Source: Owenia fusiformis (lineage: Eukaryota > Annelida > Polychaeta > Sabellida > Oweniidae). From it: a stretch of DNA of 64,000 nucleotides. The position numbers and the translations under genes were made by a program. Below, in pieces: positions 11,440-23,433 of this stretch (positions within the stretch are counted from its first letter, which is position 1; every line of letters starts with the position of its first letter). The DNA lies in contig CAIIXF020000007.1 in assembly GCA_903813345.2 (NCBI GenBank), positions 37,902,759 to 37,966,758 on the forward strand. The letters run 5' to 3'. The notes beneath the pieces were generated by a model. The model did no database searches and was not told where the DNA came from. It saw only the letters and a program-made list of their open reading frames with translations.

Positions 11440-11600
11440 TTGATGACATACGATTTCCTCCTTCGCGCACCTCCTTTCCCGGAAGTACGTATATTTATAC
11501 TTGCCTCCATCTTGGTTTTCAAAGTTTTCAAATTGACCTAGTTTTAAACCAATCAACGATTGACTCGCTAAACCAATCAGTGACGATGTCATCTCAATAC
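11440..11600. promoter_or_regulatory. Possible promoter-like motif cluster
   Basis: Contains an ETS-like CCCGGAAGT (11478-11486), a YY1-like CTCCATCTTGG (near 11506), two CCAATCA boxes (11550 and 11574) and a CRE-like TGACGATGTCA (11581 on). CpGs are locally more common than nearby. No exon was recognised beside it. The minus-strand frame at 11407-11592 spans the same segment but has no known domain. Confidence 0.2.
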
Positions 11601-11941
11601 AGATTTACATTATAAGTGTATGTTATCTTTGAACCTTGGGGTTTATTCCCCTCTTTGTCTAAGTACAACTAGATCAATCTGACTTTCGACTCATATATAA
11701 ATTTCTATTAGGATTCATTCAGATTTGTGACTAAGCTTTTAAGATAGATGTACGAATAAGAAATGATGACATTTAAGAGACTGTTCACAGTTCATCGCTC
11801 AACTCACAGCATACAGATAATCAAAGTACTGTCAAACACATATTTCTTAACAAGCAGTTTTGTGTTAGAATTCATTCAGCTGAAATGCAATGAAGACATT
11901 TAAGAGAATATTTGGGTACATATTTGCGATCAAAATCATCT

Positions 11942-12335
11942 AAAGGACGATTCTCGGTTTGGAGATAGGTTCATCAATCTAAATGAGCATTATCCCTGCT
12001 TTGGACAAATTTGATTTTTTTACATAATATAGATTTGAATGTCTTCTTTTGAAAAGTCATAATTTAATTTGGGTAGTATTTCTAGATTTTTCGCAAAAAA
12101 ATATTAGCGCAGTACACTGATGGAACTTCTTTCCCCCAATCGAGACTTGTATTTTATTGAATCGGTCTAATTGAGCGTTATCCCTGCTTCAGACCAATTT
12201 TGTTATTTTTACATCTTGTAGATTTAAATGTCCTCTTTTGAATATTCATAATTTAATTTGGGTAATATTTCTATATTTTTCATGAAAAAAATTATTAGCC
12301 CAGGAGACTGTTCTCCAAACCGAGAATCGTCCTTT
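11942..12335. mobile_element. TIR element with internal duplication
   Basis: The ends AAAGGACGATTCTCGGTTTG and its reverse complement form a perfect 24-bp inverted pair (11942-11965 and 12312-12335). The inside consists of two direct copies of about 195 bp, each with GAGCRTTATCCCTGCTT near its start and ATAATTTAATTTGGGTA near its end. No clear target-site duplication and no protein. It is a non-autonomous DNA transposon of unknown superfamily. Confidence 0.75.
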
Positions 12336-12512
12336 TTACCCTTTTTGAGCCTATCAGCTACATGTAGCCTCTGACTCTGATATATTTACAGTTTTAAGTG
12401 TCTCTCCAACTATAACTTTGTCTTCAAGGTATAAATCATTCAGATTACAATGCCAGTTTTCACCCGCTTAAAAGATAGCCTGCTTATCAAAAATATTTCA
12501 AAATGCCATTAT

Positions 12513-12600
12513 CCCTGTAGCCAGGATTTGCCAGGGAGTCATTTTTTAAAAAATGCCAGGGGGTTCACTTTTGACCAAAAATAATTTTTTGCTGTGGACC
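12513..12600. mobile_element. Truncated CCCGTAGCCAGG element
   Basis: CCTGTAGCCAGGATTTGCCA followed by CCAGGGGGTTCACTTTTGAC matches the left part of the element at 9960. The right end is absent. Confidence 0.6.
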
Positions 12601-12609
12601 TGTCAGAAG

Positions 12610-14090
12610 AACATTGGTTTCTATCCTTGAGGCTTTATCATCCGTTACCCGAAGAGGGTTAGTGGAGCTGAGCTGTCTTTTAAAGGGTAAAGTCATACTT
12701 TAAAAGGGATGAATATAAATCTACATATACATCAACCAACAAATGGTAAATGTAATATACTTCGCCTAAATTAACTAAATGGGGGATATCTCAATAATTG
12801 AGGGGATTAAGTCTTCATTTAAACTCCATCTTTTCGTAGAATATCAATTTTAGATAGGAATCGGTTCGTTCTATTTTATAGCTTTTTAGTCCCATATTTC
12901 ATGGCTGAATGGGTATTGCTCTTATATCTCATACATCAGGAAATCGAGGCATCCATACACGTTGAATAACACAGCAGGGAAACGAATGAATATATTCTTG
13001 GAAATATTGTCATGGAAATCAGCTTTTGCTTACTGTGCTCAATCAATACAGAAATCTAAACACTAATGATTACTTATTTGAATAATTGTGTTATGATTCA
13101 ATGATGTCTTAGTAGAGTTTGCCAGAAATCTTAATTTGGACTGTTTCATATTTTAAAGGGGTACCAAAGAGGAGTCAATCTGCTTTCATAGCACTTCATG
13201 TAATGCAATGAATTACTCTTGGGCCAAGGATGGGACTTAATTGACAGTAACATTTTTTAAAAGTAACAATTTTATATTTCTTTCTCTTATCATTTCATGT
13301 TATGCATGCCTATTTTTTCAAATAACCAAGAGTTTTGGCTTTATTTCACGATGATGCATTGCTTTTTAAAGTTGTTTGGTAATAATTTTGAAAAAGTTAC
13401 GCATGTAACATTACAAATTTTGATTTTTAAATCTGCATCCTAAATCTTTGAATAGTACCCATAATTTCCTTAGTTGATCAGATATATGTCTTAGTTTTGT
13501 TCAATAAAACATTAGAATATGGAAGGGAAACTTAAGCATGCTCTCTGAAAAAATTGCTTCTGGCATTTTGTACTCCATTTTATTTATTTACTGCCACTTT
13601 AAGTCTGAATCCATTGTCCTTATGATGTCAAGGATTTGTAGATAAATTTCAAGAGAAAATCTGAAAATCAATAGGGATTGGGCTAGGGTCCATAAATGTT
13701 ATTAGACCCATATAAAATTTTAAACATTTTATGGGCATCTTGTCCAAAAGACCCATTTTCAGAAATGTTCAGCCTGGGAAATCTGCAGGTTATACCATGG
13801 CCCCAGACCCTTGAAAAGTGGCCCTATACTTAAAGAGGTATTAAAAGGTGCTTACTAGGCTACCTATGATGAAATATAGCACATGGCTTAACAAGATCAT
13901 TACCAATAGATTAATTTATGTTTCATTTCTTAGTCAGATCTGTTGTATAATACCTATTAAAAAAGTATTTCTATTTATACCTATTCTAAACATTGAATTA
14001 TTATTAGATCAATGACTTATTAAATAAGATCGATATGCCAACTTGAAAAAATATTATTTTTACTTTAGAATGTCCTTGCATATGAATAAT
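12610..14090. other. Gene-free AT-rich DNA
   Basis: No gene or RNA seen over 1.5 kb. Around 13690-13810 a few GGCCC and CCCAGACCC words may be an old remnant of the GGCGGATCC family. Confidence 0.5.
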
Positions 14091-14093
14091 CAA

Positions 14094-14262
14094 CAGTAAA
14101 ACCTATCTAATATGAACACCACTGTGACAAGCCAAAAGTGTTCACATGGGCAGGTGTTCACATTTCAAGTCTTCCACTTCAATGGGAGGATACAAAAGGA
14201 TAGGAAAAAGTGTTATTGAAAAATGTTCATATTATATAGGTGTTCTTATATACACGTTTATA
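14094..14262. mobile_element. CAGTAAAACC-family element, short copy
   Basis: Begins CAGTAAAACCTATCTAATAT and carries AGCCAAAAGTGTTCACATGG, a block also present at 59088 and 59220. The right end has decayed. Confidence 0.55.
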
Positions 14263-14532
14263 GCACCCTGCGGGGCTATATTGTAATTATTCTTTTTAAC
14301 AATCGACAACACTATATTTAAATGTTAAAGATACAGACTTAGAGCGTTGGGGTACAGCTCCTTTTTCAAAACAAAACTATTTTCAAGAGGGGTGAGCACA
14401 GTTTTCGTAATATCTCTCTACTTTCTTGTATACCATGATTGATTGTTGACATGGGTTATAACTCAATATATGTGTTAGCAACAATTCCCCCCTCCCTCCC
14501 ATGTCTTAACTCCAACTAATGCATTTGTTCAC
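14263..14532. other. Gene-free DNA
   Basis: Starts with a small GC hairpin-like word, ATAGCACCCTGCGGGGCTAT. No other feature seen. Confidence 0.4.
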
Positions 14533-14536
14533 TTAA

Positions 14537-14988
14537 GGATGCAGTACCAGGTCAGCGTAGAAAAAGTTCCAGACATTAGATTTTGCTCATATTTTTTACA
14601 ATGTATCACTATGATGTTATCATCATCCAAGTGCAATATGAAGAGGATTGACCGTCTGGTAATTACAAAATAAAAACATTATTTTACCCACCCAAAATGA
14701 ATCTTTTTACTTTTTTGAGTTTTCAATAGAGCTGGTACCTTTCGAACCCTGGTTTTCATATCCACTAATTGCGACTCAAGAACAAGTTTTCCCATAAAAG
14801 TGAAAGGGATAAAATATGCTTGATAAAATGTTTGCAATTTAATTCTTTTCTGGAAACACCATTAACGAAATAAACTATAATTTTTGATTAAGACTAAATG
14901 CGAAAATGACGTTCTTGGGAGCTAGCTTTCTCAAACCGGAAGTCAAACCTGCGCAAACAGACGTGAAAACCGACCCGGTACTGCATCC
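14537..14988. mobile_element. TIR element flanked by TTAA
   Basis: The ends GGATGCAGTACCAGGTC and GACCCGGTACTGCATCC are inverted repeats with one mismatch. TTAA lies immediately outside both (14533-14536 and 14989-14992). The 452-bp inside has no transposase. TTAA target duplications are the hallmark of piggyBac elements, so a piggyBac-like MITE is the best inference, although the terminal bases are not the classic CCC. Confidence 0.7.
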
Positions 14989-14992
14989 TTAA

Positions 14993-16333
14993 CATTATGT
15001 TTATTTGTGCAAATAGTTTATGCTAAAACCAACACTTAAAGGATTTATAAGTAATGTGAAGGACTATTTTATTATGGACAACGAGTGGGCAGATGTAATA
15101 AGTAGAAAATCATGGATGCAAAATTAAACAAATGACACAGATGATTTTTTCTTAAAAAAAATTGCCAAAGGTATAAAATTCTTAAACACTAACGTGTAAC
15201 CAATACTGTATTGTAAAATGTACATTTTCCATGTAACTGTATTGTAATTGTTTTTTTGCGGTTGCTTTGACATGTTTTTTCTTCTCTGCAAATAAAAAAA
15301 TTAAATAAAAAAACCCAGAAAAACAACATTACATTCATAGAATAATCAGTTCAATATATTCTGTATAGTGTTTCTCTTTTGTTTCTAATTTCGGAAATCA
15401 ATTCTTATCATGTGGTTTTCTCAGATCTGAAATGTTCCATTGTTTTCCGCTGTTACGGAAAAGTGCAATGTATAGCATGAAATGTTATCTTAATCCATAT
15501 AATTGTATATAAGTAATTTTGCATGCAAAAATGGGAAAAAAACATATTTTTGTTCCACAAGAAGGTCAGCCATGTGATGCAAAAATCGGAAATCATTTCT
15601 ATATTCTACAAGTAGGTCAGGATTGTCTAATATTTTGTATGTTGCCATGGTAAAGCATTTTGAAGGTCAGGTTATTCACTCATATTTAATAGTAGATTTA
15701 TTTCCATAATTCTATAAGGACCATCACTAGTATGGCAATCATAAATGACTTTTGATCAAATTTATAGATTGATGAGAAATTTAGATTTATAAGATTAAAG
15801 TGGGTGGAGAAATATTGATCGTCATTTATATTATCGTCATATTCATTTATTCATTTGATTTAACTGTAATATTTGTATAATTAATCTAATTGTGGGCAGA
15901 AATTAGCAAATTCCAATACTAAGATATGTAAAAGTAGTGCTTAATATTAGAGTTTGGATAAATCTTTTGTTCGGATAAGGATTTATTGGTGGACCGACGA
16001 TCATTATTTATTTCTTTGTCATTTTCTCCGTTTTGGATTCTAGAACCAGAATGATTCATAACTTATTCCTGTTATCACGTTTGAAAGATGATTTACGAGA
16101 CATTAAGTTCTTTGGTTTTGTTTCGAAATCATATTTATTCTCAGCTATTTTGTTCATAAACTCATTGTAATTTGTTTCATAGTTAGTAAAAACATTGGTG
16201 TCTAAGTAATTTTCTCAAGTGTCATTGTCCTAGCAACATCGCCTGTGGGTGTATCAAACTCATTTCTTACATTTCTTTTTTCCTATTAACATTTGCGGCA
16301 ATGTTAGAACATTTTTACAACCAGAATAAATAA
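14993..16333. other. Gene-free AT-rich DNA
   Basis: 1.3 kb with no supported feature beyond short A runs near 15295-15315. Confidence 0.5.
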
Positions 16334-16335
16334 TA

Positions 16336-16704
16336 CAGTAAAACCAGTGAAGGTGAAACACATTTTAGACCTCAAAATAGTGTTCCATTTGGAATGCAAT
16401 GATGTCCCCAGCATTAAAGCAAGTGGGCGCAGTAACCACCTGAGATTTTGAAAATAGGCTTGCACCAACCTGAAAATCCATTTGCACCCAATCGAAAATG
16501 AGAAAAATCACAAAAAATGGTTTTGACAACTGAATTGTGAAAATGAGAATTTTGCACCCACTTGAGAAAAAATCCCATGGAGATCACTGGAGTGTGTCCC
16601 TTCCTGGAGTTTCTCTACATTTAATTAATTGGAAACTAAACTTTGAAATATTGTCTACTAATGGAAGGGTTCTACTTAGAGAGGTGTTTTCAAATGTTTT
16701 ACTG
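16336..16704. mobile_element. CAGTAAAACC-family element with nested insert
   Basis: TA then CAGTAAAACCAGTGAAGGTG at the left, and TTTTACTG at 16697-16704 on the right. A separate element (16398-16590) interrupts it. The open frame at 16537-16797 crosses both and is not a gene. Confidence 0.6.
16398..16590 (+). mobile_element. GATCTCCCCAG-family element, copy 1
   Basis: The ends ATGATGTCCCCAG and TGGAGATCACTG are imperfect inverted repeats. The inside reads GTGGGCGCAGTAACCACCTG and TTTTGCACCCACTTGAGAAA. Further copies at 33131 and 52703 also lie within or against CAGTAAAACC repeats. Confidence 0.6.
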
Positions 16705-16922
16705 CACTTGATTAAAACAATGTTTTTAAATGTTTTTTTTGTCATTTTAGTCCATTTTCATAATTTTTATGTTACAACTAGAAGTTGTGTCTCTTAGTTT
16801 TTTGTAGATTGTGTTCAGTGTGACAGTCACATTCTACATTTGATTTCTGTAAAAAATGGCAGGTAGTTTCATTTTGCATGTTAATGCTTCTTTATGATTA
16901 TCCTTGTCATATTCATTTCTTA

Positions 16923-17057
16923 TGCCTATAGGTCACCCTTGCTCCTATTCATCGGCCAGCACCCAGCCGATTGAGTATTTTGTTCAAAACTGAATACAAA
17001 TTTGAACAAAATACTCAATCGGCCGGTCAATGAATCGGAGCAAATGTGACTCAAGCA
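16923..17057. mobile_element. Palindromic MITE, copy 2
   Basis: A diverged copy of the element at 1148-1287. CGATTGAGTATTTTGTTCAA and its inverted partner flank the centre, and the arms end TGCC...GTCAC and GTGAC...GCA. The flanks TTA and TCA fit a mutated TWA duplication. Confidence 0.65.
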
Positions 17058-17059
17058 TC

Positions 17060-17845
17060 ACATGGTCATTCAAATTCTTAGAATTTCTGCAATGCAACAT
17101 TTTATGAAAAAGATTGTTAGACTTAATAACCAGAACATGAATGTAGAATTATTCTTTAAGGCGATGTAACACAAACACATCTTGCATATGAATGCTTCCA
17201 TTAGAAACACATTTCCATAAATCAAATCTTACCTTCCTTGAGTATGTATTTTTTGCATATTTTTTATTTTTATTTGAATTTAGAACTTATTTGCAGCATT
17301 TGATGGTTGCTGGCTAATAGTTAACATCATAATTCCATGCCCTTTTCTCAGATATTCTCTATATTAAGTGATGACAATAATCTGAAATCAAACTCAGAGA
17401 TTTATATGAAAAAACAACTTTCTGCGGTTACTATGGTTATATGGTAATACAAGTCGATGTCTGCACACTGTATGCAGACATGAATTATAAAAATGTTCAC
17501 GCTTTCCTCAAAAAAAATTATTGAAAAATAGAAGAATGGAAAACGATTGAATAAATGCACCGATTCTTTTTGTGAGGGAGTTATCCGTATGCAATCATTT
17601 GTAATGCAATCATCGGAATTTTGAATAAATTGAGATACGTGACTAAGGATTTTTTATTATGCTTTGGTTAGGTGTTGGAAGCTGATTTAAGTGTGACATC
17701 ATATAAGAAAGCTGTGAAGATTATACATATCCTAACTCTAGCTAGAGCTTCGCGACTTTTTGCTTTTAATCAAATTATATATACCTTCTTCCCACCATCC
17801 TCTTAACTTTTATGGAATTTGCCAATTCAAAACAGAAATCACACA
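17060..17845. other. Gene-free AT-rich DNA
   Basis: Nothing supported. Confidence 0.5.
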
Positions 17846-17849
17846 ATGC

Positions 17850-17893
17850 CGTACCATACCATATCATACCCTACCATACAATACAATACCATA
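17850..17893. repeat. (CATAC)n microsatellite
   Basis: Degenerate TACCATACCA units, the same core as the larger array at 19560-19948 on the other side of the Helitron-like block. Confidence 0.8.
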
Positions 17894-18082
17894 TTAAAAG
17901 AATCTGCTGACATGATAAAGTATCTAATGATGGTAGAGACAGGATTCTTATATCAAAGTAACATTTATATGTCATTTGAAGAATGTAATCCTATTTTCTT
18001 TACTTTATTGCTATATTTACTGTTATTGAAAATTGTATATCGGATGTACGTTTGGCCCTAAAAGGGCATCAGTATTAATAAA

Positions 18083-19545
18083 ATCCTATTATTATTAGGA
18101 GGCCCCAACGGGGGGCCTCCTATTAATTTTGTAGATATTATTATTCTTTATTATTCTTTATTATTATTATTATTTATTCTTCCTCCCTCTTTTTCTCCTA
18201 CTTCCGACTAACTTTCAACTAGCTACTACATAGTCCTACTAGGGACCTGGGCTGAACTTGGCGGGAAAGGAATTTTTATCTAGGTCAAGGTCAAAGGTCA
18301 AAATCTAGGTCAAATCTAAGCTTTTTTTAAGTTTCTCAGATTTCGTCCTCATACTTCATTATTTCTTGCGATGAATTAAAATGTAACTAGATATAAGCAT
18401 TCTCTACAAATTGCTCACTATATGTACGCGTTAATGTTTTACCGTTTTTGAGATATTTGACGTCAAAAATCGGCAAAAATCGGTCATTTTTCAACTTGCT
18501 TCAAATGAACCAAAAATCATCTACAAGATCTCAGGAACTCAAATATGTCCTTACTTTTGACCTCCGACCTTTGGTTGACCTTCGGTGACCTTCGAAAGGT
18601 AAAAAAAGTTGTTTTTTCAAATTGATTTTCTGGATTCAAATTTAGGTATATTTGATCACAAAGGACCCACTGAGGTCTAAAAAAGTAAAATTTGCAAGGT
18701 CAAAGGTCAAGGTCATCAAACTAAATCACAAACTGTGTTTTCTAAGTTTCTCAAAATTGGAGACTACAAATCAATATTTTTTCATGAAAGTCAGGATATA
18801 TATTCCTCTATAGGTTCTACACATATTAGCAATTGACTATTTATTAAAATTGTGTACCAGTTTTGAGATATTGGAACTCAAAAACTGAAAAAAGGTCAAA
18901 TTTCGAAACTTTTCAAGACTAAATTTCAACTTGCTTCAAATTGACCAATTTTTTTTTTAAAACTCATCTACAAGTTCTCAGGATTCCAAATCTAACCTTA
19001 CTTTTGACCTTTGACCTTTGGTTGACCTTCAGTGACCTCCGAAAGGTCAAAAAAGTTGATTTTTCAAATCGATTTTCTGGATTCAAATTTAGGTATATTT
19101 ATTTACAAAATACCTTCTGAGGTCTAAAAAAGTAAAATTTGCAAGGTCAAAGGTCAAGGTCATCAAACGAAATCACAAACTGTGTTTTCTAAGTTTCTCA
19201 AAATTGGAGACTACAAATCAATATTTTTAAATGAAAGTCAGAATATATATTCCTCTACTAAAGGTTCTACACATATTAGCAATTGATTATCTATTAAAAT
19301 TTGGCTCCAGTTTTGAGATATTAGCTCAAAAACGGAAAAAAAGGTCAAATTTCGGAATTTTTCAAGGTCAAATTTCAACTGGCATTAATTCGACCGAACC
19401 TTTTTTAAAAATCATCCACAAGTTGTCTGGAGTTCATATATGACCTTGTATTAGAGATTTGACCTTTGGCTGGCCTTTGAATGTTCAGAAACGAATATAG
19501 GGCCTCCGTAAGATTGCTTGCAATCTTAGATCGTTAGATCTCTAG
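18083..19545. mobile_element. Possible Helitron-like block, three internal copies
   Basis: The left edge starts TCCTATTATTATTAGG after A and runs into a perfect hairpin AGGAGGCCCC/GGGGCCTCCT (18097-18121). The right edge has two hairpins, AAGATTGC/GCAATCTT (19510-19527) and AGATC/GATCT (19528-19541), directly followed by CTAG then T. TC at the start, a 3' hairpin and a CTRR end are Helitron traits; here one hairpin abuts CTAG and the other is 14 bp away, so the match is imperfect. Between the edges are three direct copies of about 444 bp rich in AGGTCAAAGGTCAAGGTCAT. No Rep/helicase is encoded. Confidence 0.45.
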
Positions 19546-19559
19546 TTATACCAAAGTTT

Positions 19560-19948
19560 ATCATATCATATCATGTCATATGCCATATTACATAGAATAG
19601 CATATGCCATACTGTACCAGTCCAATATTGTAATGTTTTATACCATACCATACCATACTGTAGCATGCATGCAATCTATACCATACAATCAATACCATAC
19701 CATACCATACCATTACATACCATACTGTAGCATACCATGCAATCCATACCATACAATCAATATCATACCATACCATGACATACCATACCGTAGCATGCAT
19801 GTGATCCATACCATACAATCAATACCATACCATACCATTACATACCATACTATAGCATGCATGCAATCCATACCATACATTCAATACCATACCATACCAT
19901 TACATACCATACTGTAGCATACCATGCAATCCATACCATACATTCATG
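19560..19948. repeat. CATAC minisatellite, unit about 62-67 bp
   Basis: CATACCATAC words are organised into longer units marked by TGTAGCATGCATGCAATCCA, about five copies. Both strands show Tyr/His- or Trp/Tyr-rich frames that are repeat by-products. Confidence 0.85.
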
Positions 19949-19949
19949 A

Positions 19950-20669
19950 AGTAGCATTCAAATGGCAAATTACTCATAGCAATATGCATACTTTAATATC
20001 AGGCTAAATGAGGTAATTTTAAGGGATGGTATCCAATTATAAACAGTTACGGAAAACTAAATTAGTTTCCTTATGATATCCCTCTTTTGATATAATCAAA
20101 TTAAACATTTTGATTTGTTTTTCACATTTTAACATTAAAAACTCAACACTCTTCACTAATGAAATCATCCTTTACCCCCCCCCCCCCCCCCTTCAGTCCC
20201 CCCAAGAGTGAAATTAATAGTTTTTTCTTGTTCAAAAAACTATTCATAAAATGTTCACAATCCCTAACATACGTGCTGATCAAACAAATCAGTAGAGCGT
20301 AAAATACATTTCATATTTCTTATCCACCCACAATGTATACATACAGGGTGTTCCAAAAGTAACAGGACTGGTGCTGGCATTTTGTCAATTCTGCACTGGA
20401 TGTCTTCAAATTTTCACAAATTATACTTTGAAGTATTGCCACTAAGATTGTTGATTATGATTAATTTGAGAAATATTGTATTTTTTTTATATTAAATTAG
20501 ATTGATAGTCTGCTCAATTATAACATTCCTTCTGGGCCTTTACCCAAGATCATAAGTTGCATTGAGAAAATATGGTTGATGGTGTCCAGCAGAATTTATA
20601 GAAAAATTTTCTGTATTTTTTCAACAGAATTTAAGAAATGTTTCCCTTTGTAGAAAATATTCTCTGGTT
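19950..20669. other. Gene-free DNA with poly-C tract
   Basis: A run of 17 C lies at 20175-20191. ACAGGGTGTTCCAAAAGTAA near 20344 looks like a mariner-type end, but no inverted partner was found. Confidence 0.45.
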
Positions 20670-20778
20670 TTGCCTCACGTATTTAAATCTGATTCGTAAC
20701 TACAAATTTGCCTCATCATGCAATTTAAATTTGCCTCACCTATTTGAATTTGCCTCACCTATTTAAATTTGCCTCACA
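20670..20778. repeat. TTTGCCTCACCTATT tandem repeat
   Basis: About five units of 22-28 bp built on AATTTGCCTCACCTATTTAA. Related TTTGCCTCA words occur near 49055. Confidence 0.8.
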
Positions 20779-21644
20779 CTTTTTGGCCCATATGGCGATT
20801 TATTGTTCAGCATTATATTGAGGAGTATGGAGTATGACATTTGAAGTAAATTTACTTTTTGTGAATGTAAGCTATCATAATCTTAAAGGTTAATTTTCTG
20901 ACCCAAAAATGTCAAGACAGTAGAAAAGCCCACCCTCATGAAATTTTACCAGGGGGAGACTTGATTTTATATTAATGAATGTTTATCATTCAGGTCTTTG
21001 AAAACAAAATAAAATTTTAGAGAAAATTGAATAGTTTTATATTCCACTGTGTAGCAGTTATTCTTTGGCAAATTTTCCTCGTATACTGGTAAACTCCAGG
21101 AACATGAATTGAAATGATTCTGAAGCACATTGTCTTGTAATTTGACATATTGTTTCTATTATTCGGATAAATGATTCAAATCCTCTATATTATCATGTTA
21201 AATGAGGCGCAGCTGTCCCATGAAGTGAATCAAATAAATCGTAATATATCTATATAGATGAATTACATGTTAAGGCCCAATAGCTGTAATCCCCAGTCTC
21301 AGCCTTCAAATATTTTAAATTCATATTGATTAAAGGCTCTGAAACACAGGGTAACGTTACATGTAATTATACATTGCACCCCCAACCCCCACAAAAAAGC
21401 AATTTTGTCAAATCTTTTGAAAAAAAACATTTATGAATTATACTTTGAAATGCTTAGAATGCACCATAAACAATGTAAATTTAAAAAAAAATCCTCCATC
21501 CCCTTTTTATAGCTCGCTTCGCTCACAGTGATGGATAAAATTTTCGGTCATATATTACGCCATTAATCATTAAATCTCGGTCTTTATTCCTTAATTAATG
21601 TTATTTAGAATCATATTGACAGTATAAATACATAATAAAGAGGG
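20779..21644. other. Gene-free AT-rich DNA
   Basis: No gene seen. CTCGCTTCGCTCAC near 21513 is a word I associate with dispersed invertebrate repeats. Confidence 0.45.
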
Positions 21645-21930
21645 TCCTGATACTTGATGCCAAGGTGGGGGGGGGTCTAGAGTCTTGATGCCAAGGGGCC
21701 AGAAACTTGATGCCATATGGGGTCCAGAGACTTAATGCCAACAGGGTCTGGAGACTTGATGCCAAGGGGCCAGCGACTTGATGCCAAAGGGCCAGAGACT
21801 TAATGCCAAGGGGGTCCTGAAACTTAATGCTAAGGGGGGTCCAGAAACTTAATTCCAAGGGGATCTAGTAGAGATTTGATGCCAAATGGGGTCCAAATTC
21901 TTCAACAATGCCAACTTGCCAAGGGGGGGG
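21645..21930. repeat. ACTTGATGCCAAGGGG minisatellite
   Basis: About ten variable units of 22-30 bp with the core GACTTGATGCCAAGGGGCCA. Unit length varies mainly in the G run. The minus-strand frame across it (LASSLQTLLALSLW-type) is a by-product. Confidence 0.85.
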
Positions 21931-23409
21931 GGGGGTACAAAGACTTAATTGATGCTTAAAACTAGGTACTTCCATGTTTTTGCCTCCATTGTTTATCAGA
22001 TCTGTTTTAATAATGTCGCAAAGTGATTATGAGTCAATTGTTTAAGAGCAACGCATAAATAAGTTATAGTAAATGGCGGTTAGTGGTGTCTATTAGAGCC
22101 TGATAGACACACTCGGGACCTACTAGGTTGATGTCATAATGGAATGGCTTGCGAGTAATGACTATTCATTAGACTCCAAGTCATAAAAACAGTCTCTGGG
22201 TTATTGAACAAAGATTACATGCTTTTCATAAAGTAGGATATTAATGAACATTTCTATGAACCAGAGCTGAGATTCAGCAGAATTAGAAAGCTGAAGCATT
22301 ATCAGATTTCATCTGTGTTAATTTTACCTGTCATAAGAGCATGTCGTGGTTATCCAGTAAGAAATCCTATTGGATTTAAACAGCTCGGGTGTGGATTAGA
22401 TGTTATGTGGTGTTATTTTCTAGTAAAACAGCAAAGAAACTATTCTGTATTGAAGATCCACAGTTAATGGTTCTAGCACGGATCTATGAACATACAACAT
22501 ATATTACAAGAAAAACAAGAAAAAGTTTCAGGTTTTATACATCGCTATTTTTTCGAGGCATCATATTTACTTAACAACGTTAGCTATTAACTTATTAAGA
22601 CATTCTTGCATCTACTATTGTTATCGTCACAGAATGGATTAAGAAAAATTATCGTTCAATATTGGATGATAGTAAAATATAGAAAAGAGCAATTGACGCA
22701 AGTCCATAACTCATAAGTATAGAGTAAAATTGTGCTGAGTTTTGTTGTAGCAGATACGACATGTAATCACCGTTTATTATTCCGTTGATTTGGGTAAAGT
22801 ATGCACAATGTTGGATGTACAGGAGATAGAGTAAACAGCTGGTTACACAATCAGTTAATATATTGAAGAAAAGTTACGCGTAATTTACAAAATTGAAATG
22901 ACATTGAAACATGTCTTGCTGTTATCAGACTCAGGAATTCTTGTCACAATTTGCTAATAATGTCACATTTGCATTTCTCGTCCCAATTTGCAAGTTTTCG
23001 AGTTGATCAAATAAGCAGAAAGGATCTAGCTGACATTTCGATGCTCTGAAGTATTTTGATAAATGGAATGGGTGATAAAACTCGAATAAAAGAAACAGCA
23101 AATGAAATATACAAATAAGAGGCAAAAATACACACCCTTGTCATAAAACCATATTTACTTGTTTACAATTGAGTTAAACTTGAAAGCATAGACATGAACT
23201 ACCTACAGCTTAAATAGGAACATATTCTACAAACTACCAAGCTAAACAAACGAAAGCAAGTATAACTGAAATGTGCTGGTTTATAAAAATACTACACGCT
23301 GTAAGGAAAATTTTAGATATGTTATTCTAGGCATGAAATGAGATATAGTTGCTTCACGGATGACGACAATATTATACCATACTGGATATATGCAGTTTTG
23401 AAATAATCT
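21931..23409. other. Upstream region of candidate exon
   Basis: No exon, TATA box or CpG island is obvious. A small perfect hairpin GTGTCTAT/ATAGACAC lies near 22085-22109. If 23434 is a true start codon, the promoter or a 5' untranslated exon should lie here or further left. Confidence 0.4.
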
Positions 23410-23433
23410 ATGCAATGCAATGTTTTCTTAAAT

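Noticed and set aside
19573-19917. Tyr/His/Thr-rich ORF of 114 codons
   Set aside because: Lies entirely in the CATAC minisatellite, and its antisense is equally open.
20341-20372. ACAGGGTGTTCCAAAAGTAA as a mariner end
   Set aside because: No inverted partner was found within 2 kb. A similar CACCCTGTA near 56385 is too far away and lies inside another element.
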